Positions 15,817-24,254 of a stretch of 34,430 nt of DNA are shown here, one piece after another; positions within the stretch are counted from its first letter, which is position 1; the number at the start of each line of letters is the position of its first letter. Under the pieces are notes generated by a model that saw only the letters and a program-made list of their open reading frames with translations, ran no database searches and was not told the origin of the DNA. The stretch comes from Solirubrobacterales bacterium (GTDB lineage: Bacteria; Actinomycetota; Thermoleophilia; Solirubrobacterales; Solirubrobacteraceae), in contig JAFAXX010000091.1 of assembly GCA_019240655.1 (NCBI GenBank), positions 1 to 34,430 on the forward strand, read 5' to 3'. A program made the translations under genes and the position numbers.

Positions 15817-18800
15817 CTAGCGTTCGCCGGGCAGCTTGGGCGGATACTGCGAGACCGGCTGCCCGACCGCGAGCGCGGTGGAGACGATCCGGTTCTGCTC
15901 GATGGCGTGAGCGATCGGGTAGCCCTCGCCGGAGGCGGCGCGCTCCGGGCGGCCGATGTAGCCGAAGTTCAGGCGCTCGGGCAGGATCTGGAGCAGGCGA
16001 GGGGACATGTGCGCCCGGGCGCCCATGTTGCGCGGCTCCTCCTGCACCCACACGACCTCGGTGAGCCGCGGATAGCGGTCGACCAGCTCGAGGATCTCGG
16101 CCTGCGGGAACGGGTAGAGCAGCTCGACGCGGCCGATCGCGATCTCGGGACGGGACCCGCGGTCGCCGTGCTCGATCAGGTCGTAGTAGACCTTGCCGCT
16201 GCACAGGAGCAGACGGGTGACCCGCTCGGGATCGACGTCCGGCTCGGCCAACACCGGCCGGAAGCGCCCGGAGGCGAGCTCGTCGACCCCGCTGGTCGCC
16301 TGCGGCAGCCGCAGCAGGCTCTTCGGGGTCATGATCACGAGCGGCCGCTGCTTGGCGATCCGTGCCTGCCGGCGGAGGAGATGGAAGTACTGCGCCGGGG
16401 TCGTGAGGTTGGCCACGCGGATGTTCCCCTCGGCGGCGAGCTGCAGCCAGCGCTCGAGCCGCGCCGACGAGTGCTCGGGACCCGAGCCCTCGTATCCGTG
16501 GGGCAGCAACAGGGTCAGGCGAGAGGTCTGGCCCCATTTGGCCAGTCCGGAGGAGATGAACCCGTCGATGACCACCTGAGCGCCGTTGACGAAGTCGCCG
16601 AACTGTGCCTCCCAGAGGACGAGCGTCTCCGGGCCCTCCTGGGAATAGCCGTATTCGAACCCGAGGCAGGCCATCTCGGAGAGCGGCGAGTTGTGCAGCT
16701 CGATCGGGGCCCGCGCGCCCGGGATGCGGTTCATCGCGCAGTGCTCTTGGCCGGTGTGAGGATCGTGGAGAACGAGATGTCGCTGGCTGAACGTGCCGCG
16801 CTCGGTGTCCTGACCGGTGAGCCGGATCGGGATGCCGTCGATGAGCAGCGAGGCGAAGGCGAGCGCCTCGGCGTGGGCCCAGAGGATGCCGCCGGCGGAG
16901 TCGCCGTCGGGGTCGAGGGCATGCCGGCGCTGCTCGAACTGCTTGACCAGCTTGGGATGGATGGTGAAGTTGTCGGGCACGGCGAGGAGCTCGTCGTTCA
17001 GGATCCGCAGGCGGTCGGCGCTCACCGCGGTGTTGACCTCGGGCGAGGCGGTCCGGTCGAGCTGGTACTCGCCGGTGGCGTGCTCGACCTCATCGGCCGC
17101 GGCGATCCGGGCCTTGAGGGCCTGGTGCTTCTCGGTCAGCATCGCCCACACGCGATCGGTCATCTCGGTCGACTCTCGCTCGGTGACCACGCCGGCGTCG
17201 ACCAGCTGCCGAGCGAAGAGCTCGCGCACCGGCGGGTGGTGCCTGATTACCTGGTACATCTCGGGCTGCGTGTAGGCCGGCTCGTCCGCCTCGTTGTGCC
17301 CGAAGCGCCGGTAGCCGATCAGGTCGATCAGCACGTCGTGCCCGAACTCCTGCCGGAAGGCGAACGCCAGCCGCACCGCGGAGAGGCACGCCGCGACGTC
17401 ATCGGCGTTGACGTGGATGATCGGGACGTCGAAGCCCTTGGCCAGATCGGAGGCCCAGGTGGTGGAGCGGGAGTCGTCCGGATCGGTGGTGAAGCCGACC
17501 TGGTTGTTCTGAATGATGTGGACCGTACCGCCGACCGTGTAGCCGTCGAGCGCCTGAAGGTTGAGCGTCTCGGCGACCACGCCCTGTCCGGGGAAGGAGG
17601 CGTCGCCGTGCAGGATGATCGGGATCGCCGCGTTGGTGTCCCGATGGCCGTGGGGCCCCTGCCGGGTGGTCTGCGCGGCGCGGGTGGCGCCGGCCGCCAC
17701 CGGCGCCACGAACTCGAGGTGCGAGGGATTGGACTCCAGGCGCACGACGATCGACTCGCCGCTCGACAGCTGGTAGGAGCCCGAGGCCCCATGGTGATAC
17801 TTGACGTCGCCGGTGCCGCCCTGAGGGATCGTGATGATCGGTTCGAGCGTCGAGGTGCCTTCGAATTCGGCGAAGATCGAGTCGTACGGGCGGCCGAGGT
17901 TGTGGGCGAGCACGTTGAGGCGTCCGCGGTGAGCCATCCCCAGCACCACCTCGCGAGCGCCGCGAGTGGCGGAGAGCTGGATCAGCTCGTCGATCATCGG
18001 GACGGTCACGTCGAGGCCCTCGATCGAGAACTGCTTCTGACCGAGGTAGGCCTTATGCATGAAGCGCTCGAGCGCGTCGACCTCGGTCAGCCGTTGTAGC
18101 ACCGCCTTCTGCTCGTCAGCCGAAAGCGGAGTGCGGAACCGGCCGGACTCGATCGCCTCGCGCAGCCACAGGCGCTGGCGGTGGGAGGCGATGTGCTCGA
18201 TCTCGTAGGCGATCGGGCCGCAGTAGGTCTCGCGCAGGTGCGGAAGCGCGTCGGCCAGCGTCTCCGCGGGCACGTACATCCGCAGGATGCGTGCGGGGAT
18301 CTTCGCCATCAGCTCCGGGGTGAGCCCGAGCGGCTCCGGATTCAGGGCGGGCTCGCCCTGCGACTCGCGACCGAGCGGATCGAGCCGGGCCGCCAGGTGC
18401 CCGTGCGTGCGATGGGCCTTGAGCAGCGAGGTGGCGGCCTGGACGGCCTGAAGGAGCTCCTCGTCGACCGCCGGCAGCGCGGCGGGCGCGGTCGCGGCGC
18501 CGTCGGTCGCGGGGACAGCCGTGGCGGCGGCCGCGGTTGGGGCGGGAGGCGGAGGCAGCTCCGGCAGCTCCAGGCCGAGGTCGGAGAACACCGCCTCGTA
18601 GAACCCCTCCCCGCCCTGCAGCAGCGCCTCGATTCGCTCCAGGAACCGGCCAGATTCGGCACCCTGGATGATCCGGTGGTCGTAGGTCGAGGTCATCGTC
18701 ATGACCTCCTCGGCTCCGATTGCCCGGCCGATCCGCTCGAGCCCGACCGGATACCCGATCGATCCCGTCGCCACGATCGTCCCCTGGCCGACCATCAGAC

Positions 18801-20424
18801 GCGGCACCGAGGCGACGGTGCCGATCCCGCCCGGATTCGTCAGCGAGAGGTTGGCGCCGGCCAGGTCGTCCGCGCTCAGCGAGTTCGTGCGTGCCCGGTC
18901 GACGAGCGCGCCGTAGGCCTCGAGGAACTCGGCGAAGCTCTTGCGCCCGGCGTCGCGGATGACCGGCACCATCAGCGTGCGCGAGCCGTCCTTCTTCTCC
19001 ACGTCGACGGCCAGGCCGAGGTGGCAGGCGCCGTCGTCGACCCGGTGCGGCTTGCCGTCGACCTCGGCGAAGTGGTGGGCCATCACCGGCATATCGGTGG
19101 TCGCGACGCGCGCGATCGCGTAGGCGATCAGGTGCGTGAACGACACACGCCGGCCGGCGTCCTTCAGCTGCTGGCGCCGCGCCGAGAGCGTCGTCACGGT
19201 GAGGGTGCGCAGCGAGGTGGCAGTGGGGATCGAGCGGCTCTCGTCCATGTAGCGCGCGAGCATGGCCGCGCCTCCGCGGATCGGCTGCGCCCCGGGGGCG
19301 GCGACCGCGGTGGCCGCGCCGCTGCCGGGGCCGTCGGTGGCCGCGCCGTCGCGGTGGCCGTCGGTGGCCGCGCCGTCGCCGTGACCGTCGGTGGCCGCCG
19401 CCAGCACGTCGGCCTTGGTGATCCGCCCGCCGCGCGCCGTGCCTTCGATCCTGGACAGGTCGACGCCCTCCTGAGCGGCGACGCGCCGGGCAACCGGCGA
19501 GACGTTGCCGGTGCTTGCGGTGGGAGTGGCGGCGGTCGCGGCGGGGCCCGACGTGCCGGCGGTCGCGGCGGGGCCCGAGGTGCCGGCGGTCGCGGAGGGG
19601 CCCGACGTGCCGGCGGTCGCGGCGGCACCCGAGGTGGCGGCGCCGGTGCCGACTCCGGCGGGCGCCCCGGGGCCGTCGCCGGCCCCGGCGGGGGAGGCGG
19701 CGCTCGAGGTCGTCATCCGCGCGATCACCTGCCCTACCGAGACCGTGTCGCCGGCGTCGGCGAGGATCTCGGTGATCGTCCCGGAGGCCGGCGCAGGGAG
19801 CTCCATGTCGACCTTGTCGGTCGAGAGCTCGACGACCGTGTCACCGTCCTTGACCTTGTCGCCGACCTTGACCGCCCACTCGAGGATCGTGCCCTCGCTG
19901 ACCGACTCGCCGCCGGTCGGGGTGACGATGTCGATCGTGGCGCCCGCGGGGGCGCCGGTGGAGGGGCCGCTCGCGCCCCGGGCGCCGGCGACGCTGGCGG
20001 CGTCCGTGGCGGCGGAGACCTCGGCTTCGGTGGCCGCGGCGGCGTCGGCCTCTGCGGAGGTGGCCGGCGGGGACTCCGCCGAGACCGGGGTGGCCGGTCC
20101 CTCGGCGCCGGCGCCGGCGTCCCCGGCGACGGCCGCGCGGTCCGGATCGCCGGTGCTCGCCGACGAGCCGCCGTCGGCGGCGATCTCGGCCAGCAGCGCA
20201 CCCACGGTGACCGTCTCGCCCTCGGCGGCGTGGATCTTGACTACGCGGCCGGCGGCTGGAGAGGGAACCTCGGCGTCGACTTTGTCGGTCGAGATCTCGA
20301 CGATCGTCTCGTCGGCCTCGACCGTGTCGCCTTCGCGCTTGTGCCACTCGAGCACGGTTCCCTCGGCCACGGAATCGCCCATCGCGGGCATCACGACCTG
20401 AACAGTGCTGGTACCTACGGCCAT
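15817..20424 (-). CDS. kgd: Multifunctional 2-oxoglutarate dehydrogenase/decarboxylase (E2-E1 fusion) with two lipoyl domains
   Basis: This 1535-residue protein carries out the 2-oxoglutarate to succinyl-CoA step of the TCA cycle, except for E3. Order: lipoyl domain 1 (about 8-82, Lys48 in STDKVDAE), Ala/Pro linker, lipoyl domain 2 (163-238, Lys204 in STDKVDMELP), repeat-rich linker, E3-binding domain (about 306-341, VSPVARRVAAQEGVDL), E2 acyltransferase core (about 383-608, His583 in TYDHRIIQGAES), then E1 (about 650-1535) with MAHRGRLNVLAHNLG, a ThDP motif from GDA at 940-942 to NN at 973-974, and FGHNEADEP. The DHRIIQG form of the E2 motif is that of actinobacterial Kgd/OdhA. Those proteins, about 1230-1260 residues, lack lipoyl and E3-binding domains, which explains the extra 300 residues. 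The ATG at 20424 lies 9 bases after TACAGT. Confidence 0.93.
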   Translation of the reverse strand: MAVGTSTVQVVMPAMGDSVAEGTVLEWHKREGDTVEADETIVEISTDKVDAEVPSPAAGRVVKIHAAEGETVTVGALLAEIAADGGSSASTGDPDRAAVAGDAGAGAEGPATPVSAESPPATSAEADAAAATEAEVSAATDAASVAGARGASGPSTGAPAGATIDIVTPTGGESVSEGTILEWAVKVGDKVKDGDTVVELSTDKVDMELPAPASGTITEILADAGDTVSVGQVIARMTTSSAASPAGAGDGPGAPAGVGTGAATSGAAATAGTSGPSATAGTSGPAATAGTSGPAATAATPTASTGNVSPVARRVAAQEGVDLSRIEGTARGGRITKADVLAAATDGHGDGAATDGHRDGAATDGPGSGAATAVAAPGAQPIRGGAAMLARYMDESRSIPTATSLRTLTVTTLSARRQQLKDAGRRVSFTHLIAYAIARVATTDMPVMAHHFAEVDGKPHRVDDGACHLGLAVDVEKKDGSRTLMVPVIRDAGRKSFAEFLEAYGALVDRARTNSLSADDLAGANLSLTNPGGIGTVASVPRLMVGQGTIVATGSIGYPVGLERIGRAIGAEEVMTMTSTYDHRIIQGAESGRFLERIEALLQGGEGFYEAVFSDLGLELPELPPPPAPTAAAATAVPATDGAATAPAALPAVDEELLQAVQAATSLLKAHRTHGHLAARLDPLGRESQGEPALNPEPLGLTPELMAKIPARILRMYVPAETLADALPHLRETYCGPIAYEIEHIASHRQRLWLREAIESGRFRTPLSADEQKAVLQRLTEVDALERFMHKAYLGQKQFSIEGLDVTVPMIDELIQLSATRGAREVVLGMAHRGRLNVLAHNLGRPYDSIFAEFEGTSTLEPIITIPQGGTGDVKYHHGASGSYQLSSGESIVVRLESNPSHLEFVAPVAAGATRAAQTTRQGPHGHRDTNAAIPIILHGDASFPGQGVVAETLNLQALDGYTVGGTVHIIQNNQVGFTTDPDDSRSTTWASDLAKGFDVPIIHVNADDVAACLSAVRLAFAFRQEFGHDVLIDLIGYRRFGHNEADEPAYTQPEMYQVIRHHPPVRELFARQLVDAGVVTERESTEMTDRVWAMLTEKHQALKARIAAADEVEHATGEYQLDRTASPEVNTAVSADRLRILNDELLAVPDNFTIHPKLVKQFEQRRHALDPDGDSAGGILWAHAEALAFASLLIDGIPIRLTGQDTERGTFSQRHLVLHDPHTGQEHCAMNRIPGARAPIELHNSPLSEMACLGFEYGYSQEGPETLVLWEAQFGDFVNGAQVVIDGFISSGLAKWGQTSRLTLLLPHGYEGSGPEHSSARLERWLQLAAEGNIRVANLTTPAQYFHLLRRQARIAKQRPLVIMTPKSLLRLPQATSGVDELASGRFRPVLAEPDVDPERVTRLLLCSGKVYYDLIEHGDRGSRPEIAIGRVELLYPFPQAEILELVDRYPRLTEVVWVQEEPRNMGARAHMSPRLLQILPERLNFGYIGRPERAASGEGYPIAHAIEQNRIVSTALAVGQPVSQYPPKLPGER
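19333..19399. repeat. 27-bp in-frame tandem repeat in kgd linker
   Basis: Two full 27-bp units (19333-19359, 19360-19386) and a partial third encode repeated DGHxDGAAT nonapeptides between the E3-binding domain and the E2 core. The copies are nearly identical at DNA level, which indicates recent slippage expansion. Confidence 0.8.
19534..19641. repeat. 27-bp in-frame tandem repeat in kgd linker before the E3-binding domain
   Basis: Four 27-bp units (19534-19560, 19561-19587, 19588-19614, 19615-19641) encode a TAGTSGPAA-type nonapeptide. The first three differ at one or two bases; the fourth is more diverged. It lengthens the flexible tether of lipoyl domain 2. Confidence 0.85.
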
Positions 20425-20430
20425 CCGTAT

Positions 20431-20772
20431 TCAACTGTAACGCCTGCTGACCGGCACGGAAGGGTCGCCGCCGGCCCGACGGCGCCGCCTGGCGACCACG
20501 AAACCGATCGTCCCGGCGAACGGGCCGAGCCCTCCGAGTACGGCGACCGTCACCGCGAGCCAGAACGGGATCACGCGCAGGCGCGCGGCGGCGATGCAGA
20601 CCAGCGACATCCCGATCCACAGCAGGCCGTGGGTCATGCCGAGCACGAACGTCTCCGGCTGTGGGTTGGCGAGCGCGAAGGCGCAGATCAACAGCGCCAG
20701 GTAGACGGTCGAGTGGAGGAACGAGACGGCACCTAGCCGCTCGAAGGTGATCGCCCGCCGCAGCCCGCTCAC
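20431..20772 (-). CDS. DUF3817-like integral membrane protein
   Basis: This 113-residue protein has about three to four hydrophobic helices. FERLGAVSFLHSTVYLAL, NPQPETFVLGMTHGLLWI and the basic C-terminal tail (VVARRRRRAGG) follow the DUF3817 pattern, in which GxxHGxL in the second helix is conserved. Function is unknown for the family. Its GTG at 20772 overlaps the NUDIX stop as GTGA, so it is translated after it. Its last two codons (TAC AGT) form the likely -10 box of kgd, whose ATG begins 6 bases after the TGA. The start could not be earlier, since the upstream frame is a shadow of the NUDIX gene. Confidence 0.75.
   Translation of the reverse strand: MSGLRRAITFERLGAVSFLHSTVYLALLICAFALANPQPETFVLGMTHGLLWIGMSLVCIAAARLRVIPFWLAVTVAVLGGLGPFAGTIGFVVARRRRRAGGDPSVPVSRRYS
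20434..20439 (-). promoter_or_regulatory. -10 box of leaderless kgd, inside the upstream gene
   Basis: Minus-strand TACAGT is followed by 9 bases and the kgd ATG at 20424. The hexamer is the last two sense codons of the upstream gene. Confidence 0.5.
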
Positions 20773-21416
20773 GCCAGCAGCGTCGCCATGCGCCGCAGCG
20801 GCTCGTCCGCCTCTACCGGCCACTCCCCGATCTCCGCCGGCCACCACGCGAAGGAATCGTGCTCGTCGTCGGGGACCACGTTCGCGCCCTCGGCCAGCCA
20901 CGCCTGACCGACCATCAGGACCACCTCGCTGGGCAGCAGCACGAGTGCCTCGATACGCAGGCGATCGGGCTCGACCGACCACTCCTCGAGCAGCTCCCGT
21001 CCCATCGCGTGCGCCGGGTTCTCGTCGACCTCGACCGAACCGCCGGCCCCGAGCGCCCAGCGCCCCGCCCACGAGGCGAGCCACCTCGCCCGGCGGCCGG
21101 CCAGCCAGCGGCCGTCGGCGGCCCGCACGAGGCAGAGCACCGACAGGCTGTGCGCGGCCTGGGCCGAGATCAGGCGCAGCGCCCACCGCACCGGCTGCAG
21201 CTCGAGCGACAGGAGACCGTCCTCGGCGTGGAAGTCGACCAGCCGCGCGGCCAGCCCGTCGTGGCTCGGAGAGCCGCGCCGGCGCAGCGCCTCGAGCTCC
21301 ACGTCAGCCGCCTCGGTGGCGCTCGCCGCGGGCTCGAACGGATCGGCTCGCCACGACACCCGGACCTGCGCCGGATCCCACGGACCGCGGGCGAGGATGC
21401 CGGGAGATGACTGCAC
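20769..21416 (-). CDS. NUDIX hydrolase
   Basis: The 215-residue protein contains a Nudix box at GAGGSVEVDENPAHAMGREL continuing LEEW, fitting G-x5-E-x7-REUXEE, the Mg-binding loop that cleaves nucleoside diphosphate-linked compounds. About 85 residues precede the Nudix fold (starting VSWRADPFEPAASATEAADV), longer than in minimal enzymes, and may pick the substrate or mediate dimerisation. The GTG at 21416 fits a leaderless promoter (TACCGT, 8 bases). It is divergent from the FAD oxidase gene across 34 bp and coupled to the DUF3817-like gene. The substrate cannot be deduced. Confidence 0.85.
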   Translation of the reverse strand: MQSSPGILARGPWDPAQVRVSWRADPFEPAASATEAADVELEALRRRGSPSHDGLAARLVDFHAEDGLLSLELQPVRWALRLISAQAAHSLSVLCLVRAADGRWLAGRRARWLASWAGRWALGAGGSVEVDENPAHAMGRELLEEWSVEPDRLRIEALVLLPSEVVLMVGQAWLAEGANVVPDDEHDSFAWWPAEIGEWPVEADEPLRRMATLLA

Positions 21417-21424
21417 GGGGACAC

Positions 21425-21442
21425 ACGGTACCGGGGTAGGCT
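21425..21442. promoter_or_regulatory. Back-to-back leaderless promoters in a 34-bp gap
   Basis: Minus TACCGT (21430-21425) is 8 bases before the NUDIX GTG. Plus TAGGCT (21437-21442) is 8 bases before the oxidase GTG at 21451. Six bases separate the two boxes, so polymerase can hardly occupy both at once. Confidence 0.55.
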
Positions 21443-21450
21443 GGGCGCCC

Positions 21451-23085
21451 GTGAAGCGACGGCTGAAGCACTGGGGGTGGGGATACGAGGACGAATGGCC
21501 GGCGCCGGCGGAGCTCCGCGCGAGCGCCGGGCTCCTGCGCTCGCACCTCGGCTTGGGAGCGGCCGAGCCCGAGCAGCCGGTGCCGCTCTCGGCGGTCGAG
21601 CTCCCCCGGCCGCGGCTGAAGCCGCCAAGCTCGCTGTCGGCGTTCTGCGCGAGCGACGCCTACGAGCGCGCGCTGCACGCCTACGGGCGGTCCTATCGCG
21701 ACGTCGTGCGGGCATTCCACGGCCGCTTCGAGAATCCGCCCGACGTCGTCGCCCGTCCGCGGGAGGAGGCCGAGGTCCACGCCGTGCTCGACTGGGCGCT
21801 CGCGGCCGGCGCGGCGGTGATCCCGTATGGAGGCGGCACCAGCGTCGCCGGCGGCGTCGAGGCTGCCGGTTGCGAGCGCTACACCGGGGTGGTGACGATC
21901 GACCTGAAGGGGCTCGACCGAGTGCTCGAGGTCGACCGCATCTCCGGCGCGGCCCGGATCCAGGCCGGGGCCATCGGGCCCCGCCTCGAGTCGCAGCTCG
22001 CAGAGCACGGACTGACGCTGCGCCACTACCCGCAGTCGTTTCAGTTCTCGACCCTCGGCGGGTGGGTGGCCACGCGCGCCGCGGGCCACTACGCGACCCT
22101 TTACACGCACATCGACGACCTCGTCGAGTCGGTCCGGGCGCTCACGCCGAAAGGCGTGTGGGAATCCCGGCGGCTGCCGGGCTCCGGCGCCGGCGTATCG
22201 CCGGATCGGATGCTGCTCGGCTCCGAGGGTGCGCTCGGCGTGATCACCGAAGCGTGGGTCCGGGTGCGCCCGCGTCCGGTGCACCGGGCCTCGGCCGCGG
22301 TGTCTTTCGCCGACTTCGCCGGCGGGGCGCAGGCGGTCAGGGCGCTCGCGCAGGCGGCGCTCTACCCCTCCAACTGCCGGCTGATCGACGCCGCCGAGGC
22401 GCGCGTTACCGGCGCCGGTGACGGGTCACACGCGCTGCTGCTGCTCGGCTTCGAGTCCGCCTACCACGACGTCGAGCCGGCGCTGTCACTCGGACTCGAG
22501 TGCTGCGGCGACCACGGCGGGGTCTGGGCGGCGCGCGGCGGCGCGCGGCGGCGGGACGACGCCGCGGGGAGCTGGCGCGAGGCGTTCCTGCGCGCCCCCT
22601 ACCTCAGAGACGTCTGCGTCGCCGCGGGGATCCTGTCGGAGACCATCGAGACGGCGATCACCTGGGAGCGCTTCCCCGAGTTCCACGAGCGCGTCCTCGC
22701 GGCGGCCGGAGCGGCGGTGCGCGAGACGTGCGGCGAAGGCACGATCACGTGCCGCTTCACCCACGTGTATCCCGACGGACCGGCGCCCTACTACACGATC
22801 CTGGCCCCGGCGCGCCGCGGCGGCGAGCTCTCGCAATGGGCGCAGATCAAGGCCGCCGCCTCCGATGCCGTGATCGACGCAGGCGGCACGATCACCCATC
22901 ATCACGCGGTCGGCCGCGAGAACCGGCGGTGGTACGACCGCCAGCGACCGGACGCCTTTGCGCTGGCGCTGAGCGCCGCCAAGCGGGCGCTCGATCCGGC
23001 CGGCGCGCTCAACCCCGGGGTGCTGATCGATCCGCCGGGGCCGTTGAGCCGTCGAGCACCCGCTCGAAGACGCGCCAGCGCTTGA
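21451..23085 (+). CDS. FAD-binding oxidase, alkyldihydroxyacetonephosphate synthase-like
   Basis: The 544-residue flavoprotein has a PCMH-type FAD-binding domain (AAVIPYGGGTSVAGGVE, residues 121-137, then HYPQSFQFSTLGGWVATRAAGHYATLYTHIDD in outline) and a C-terminal cap with THHHAVGREN (His483-485). The triple histidine is the catalytic signature of alkylglycerone-phosphate synthase (AGPS), which forms ether lipids in eukaryotes; bacterial members are often of unknown substrate and D-lactate/glycolate oxidases are relatives. The N-terminal segment LKHWGWGYEDE is also AGPS-like. Ether-lipid synthesis is a possibility, not shown. The GTG at 21451 fits a leaderless start. Its C-terminal 77 bases overlap the convergent GNAT gene. 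Confidence 0.88.
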   Translation: MKRRLKHWGWGYEDEWPAPAELRASAGLLRSHLGLGAAEPEQPVPLSAVELPRPRLKPPSSLSAFCASDAYERALHAYGRSYRDVVRAFHGRFENPPDVVARPREEAEVHAVLDWALAAGAAVIPYGGGTSVAGGVEAAGCERYTGVVTIDLKGLDRVLEVDRISGAARIQAGAIGPRLESQLAEHGLTLRHYPQSFQFSTLGGWVATRAAGHYATLYTHIDDLVESVRALTPKGVWESRRLPGSGAGVSPDRMLLGSEGALGVITEAWVRVRPRPVHRASAAVSFADFAGGAQAVRALAQAALYPSNCRLIDAAEARVTGAGDGSHALLLLGFESAYHDVEPALSLGLECCGDHGGVWAARGGARRRDDAAGSWREAFLRAPYLRDVCVAAGILSETIETAITWERFPEFHERVLAAAGAAVRETCGEGTITCRFTHVYPDGPAPYYTILAPARRGGELSQWAQIKAAASDAVIDAGGTITHHHAVGRENRRWYDRQRPDAFALALSAAKRALDPAGALNPGVLIDPPGPLSRRAPARRRASA

Positions 23086-24169
23086 CCACGCGGCCGCCCA
23101 TCGCCTCTGCGCCACGGTTCATGGAGGTGTTGGTCTCGAGGATCCAGCTCGCCTCGCCGTCGCGGATCCGGCTGCGCGCGGCGGCATCGAAGTGCGCCAT
23201 GTAGAGGGCGGCGGCTGCGCCGGTGTGCTGGTACTCCGGGAGCACGCCGAGGAAGCCGACGCGGACGCGATCGATTAACCGCCGGCGGTTCAGGTAGTAC
23301 CACCAGCCGAGCGGAAGCAGGCGCCCCCGCATCTTCTTGTAGATCTGGTGGACGTCGGGGATCGTGATCGCCATCGCCACCGTCTTGCCCTCCGCTTCGG
23401 CGACCATGAACCAGTCGCGGTCATAGACGAGCTGCATGTCGAGGGCGTAGGCGTCGAGGTCCTCCTCGGAATAGGGCACGAACCCCCAGTTCTGTGACCA
23501 CGCGGCGTTGTAGACCATGGCGAACTCATCCATCTCGCGGCGCAGGTGGCGGCGCGACATCGGGCGGATCGTGATGCCGTACCGGGTCCGGGCGCGCTCG
23601 GCCAGGCGGGGCAGCACCGGGTCGAGGATCTCGCGGTTGTCGACGTGGAGCTGCCAGCTGAGCAGGTCCATCGCCTTGGTCAGACCGGCCTCCTCACAAC
23701 GCCGCACGTAGTACGGGGGGTGCCACGGCTGGCGGATCAGCGGCTCGCGCTCGTAGCCGTCGAACAGGACGCCGCTCTCGTCGTTCAGCTGGAAGTCCAT
23801 CGGACCGACCATCCGCTCGCAGCCGCGCTCTCGCAGCCAACTCGCGGCCGTGTCGAGCAGCGCCTGCAGCACTTCGCGGTCGTCCTCGAACTCGAGGAAG
23901 CCGAACATCCCCCAGCGGCTACCGTGGAAGTCGTTAAACGCGCGGTCGACCTGGGCGGTGACCCGGCCGACGACCCGACCGTCGCGACCGGCCAGGAAGT
24001 ACTCGGCCTCGCCGTGCTTGAAGTAGGCGTTCAGCCGGCGGTTCAGGAACACGTACCGCTCGAGCTTGAGCGGCGGGATCCACGGCGTCCCGGCGTGGAG
24101 CCGGAAGGGGAGCGCGACGAACGCGCGGAGCTCGCCGAAGCCGCGCACCGGTTTGACGTGAACCGCCAT
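23009..24169 (-). CDS. GNAT-fold N-acetyltransferase-like protein
   Basis: This 386-residue protein is of the large GNAT type found in many bacteria, here with WIPPLKLERYVFLNRRLNAYF near the start, the middle block MVGPMDFQLNDESGVLFDGY, and the acetyl-CoA motif A region VGFLGVLPEYQHTGAAAALY near residue 325. It probably transfers an acyl group from CoA to an unknown amine. The ATG at 24169 lies 9 bases after TACGGT. The stop lies 77 bases inside the convergent oxidase gene; since both reading frames keep family sequence up to about that point, the overlap is probably real on the GNAT side and an extended tail on the oxidase side. Confidence 0.82.
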   Translation of the reverse strand: MAVHVKPVRGFGELRAFVALPFRLHAGTPWIPPLKLERYVFLNRRLNAYFKHGEAEYFLAGRDGRVVGRVTAQVDRAFNDFHGSRWGMFGFLEFEDDREVLQALLDTAASWLRERGCERMVGPMDFQLNDESGVLFDGYEREPLIRQPWHPPYYVRRCEEAGLTKAMDLLSWQLHVDNREILDPVLPRLAERARTRYGITIRPMSRRHLRREMDEFAMVYNAAWSQNWGFVPYSEEDLDAYALDMQLVYDRDWFMVAEAEGKTVAMAITIPDVHQIYKKMRGRLLPLGWWYYLNRRRLIDRVRVGFLGVLPEYQHTGAAAALYMAHFDAAARSRIRDGEASWILETNTSMNRGAEAMGGRVVKRWRVFERVLDGSTAPADRSAPRG

Positions 24170-24178
24170 CGGGGCGGA

Positions 24179-24184
24179 ACCGTA
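24179..24184 (-). promoter_or_regulatory. -10 box of leaderless GNAT gene
   Basis: Minus-strand TACGGT is followed by 9 bases and the ATG at 24169. The divergent gene at 24255 has only CAGCCT at 7 bases, a weak variant. Confidence 0.5.
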
Positions 24185-24254
24185 CCGGGCGGGAGCACCC
24201 GCCGAGCTCACGGCCGGCGAGGCGTCGGGCGGCACCTGTGTCAGCCTGTCGTGG

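Noticed and set aside
18181..20736. 851-codon open frame on the plus strand opposite kgd
   Set aside because: It is the antisense of a certain gene; it has runs of GRGG and ARG with no domain. Long open antisense frames are expected at this GC content.
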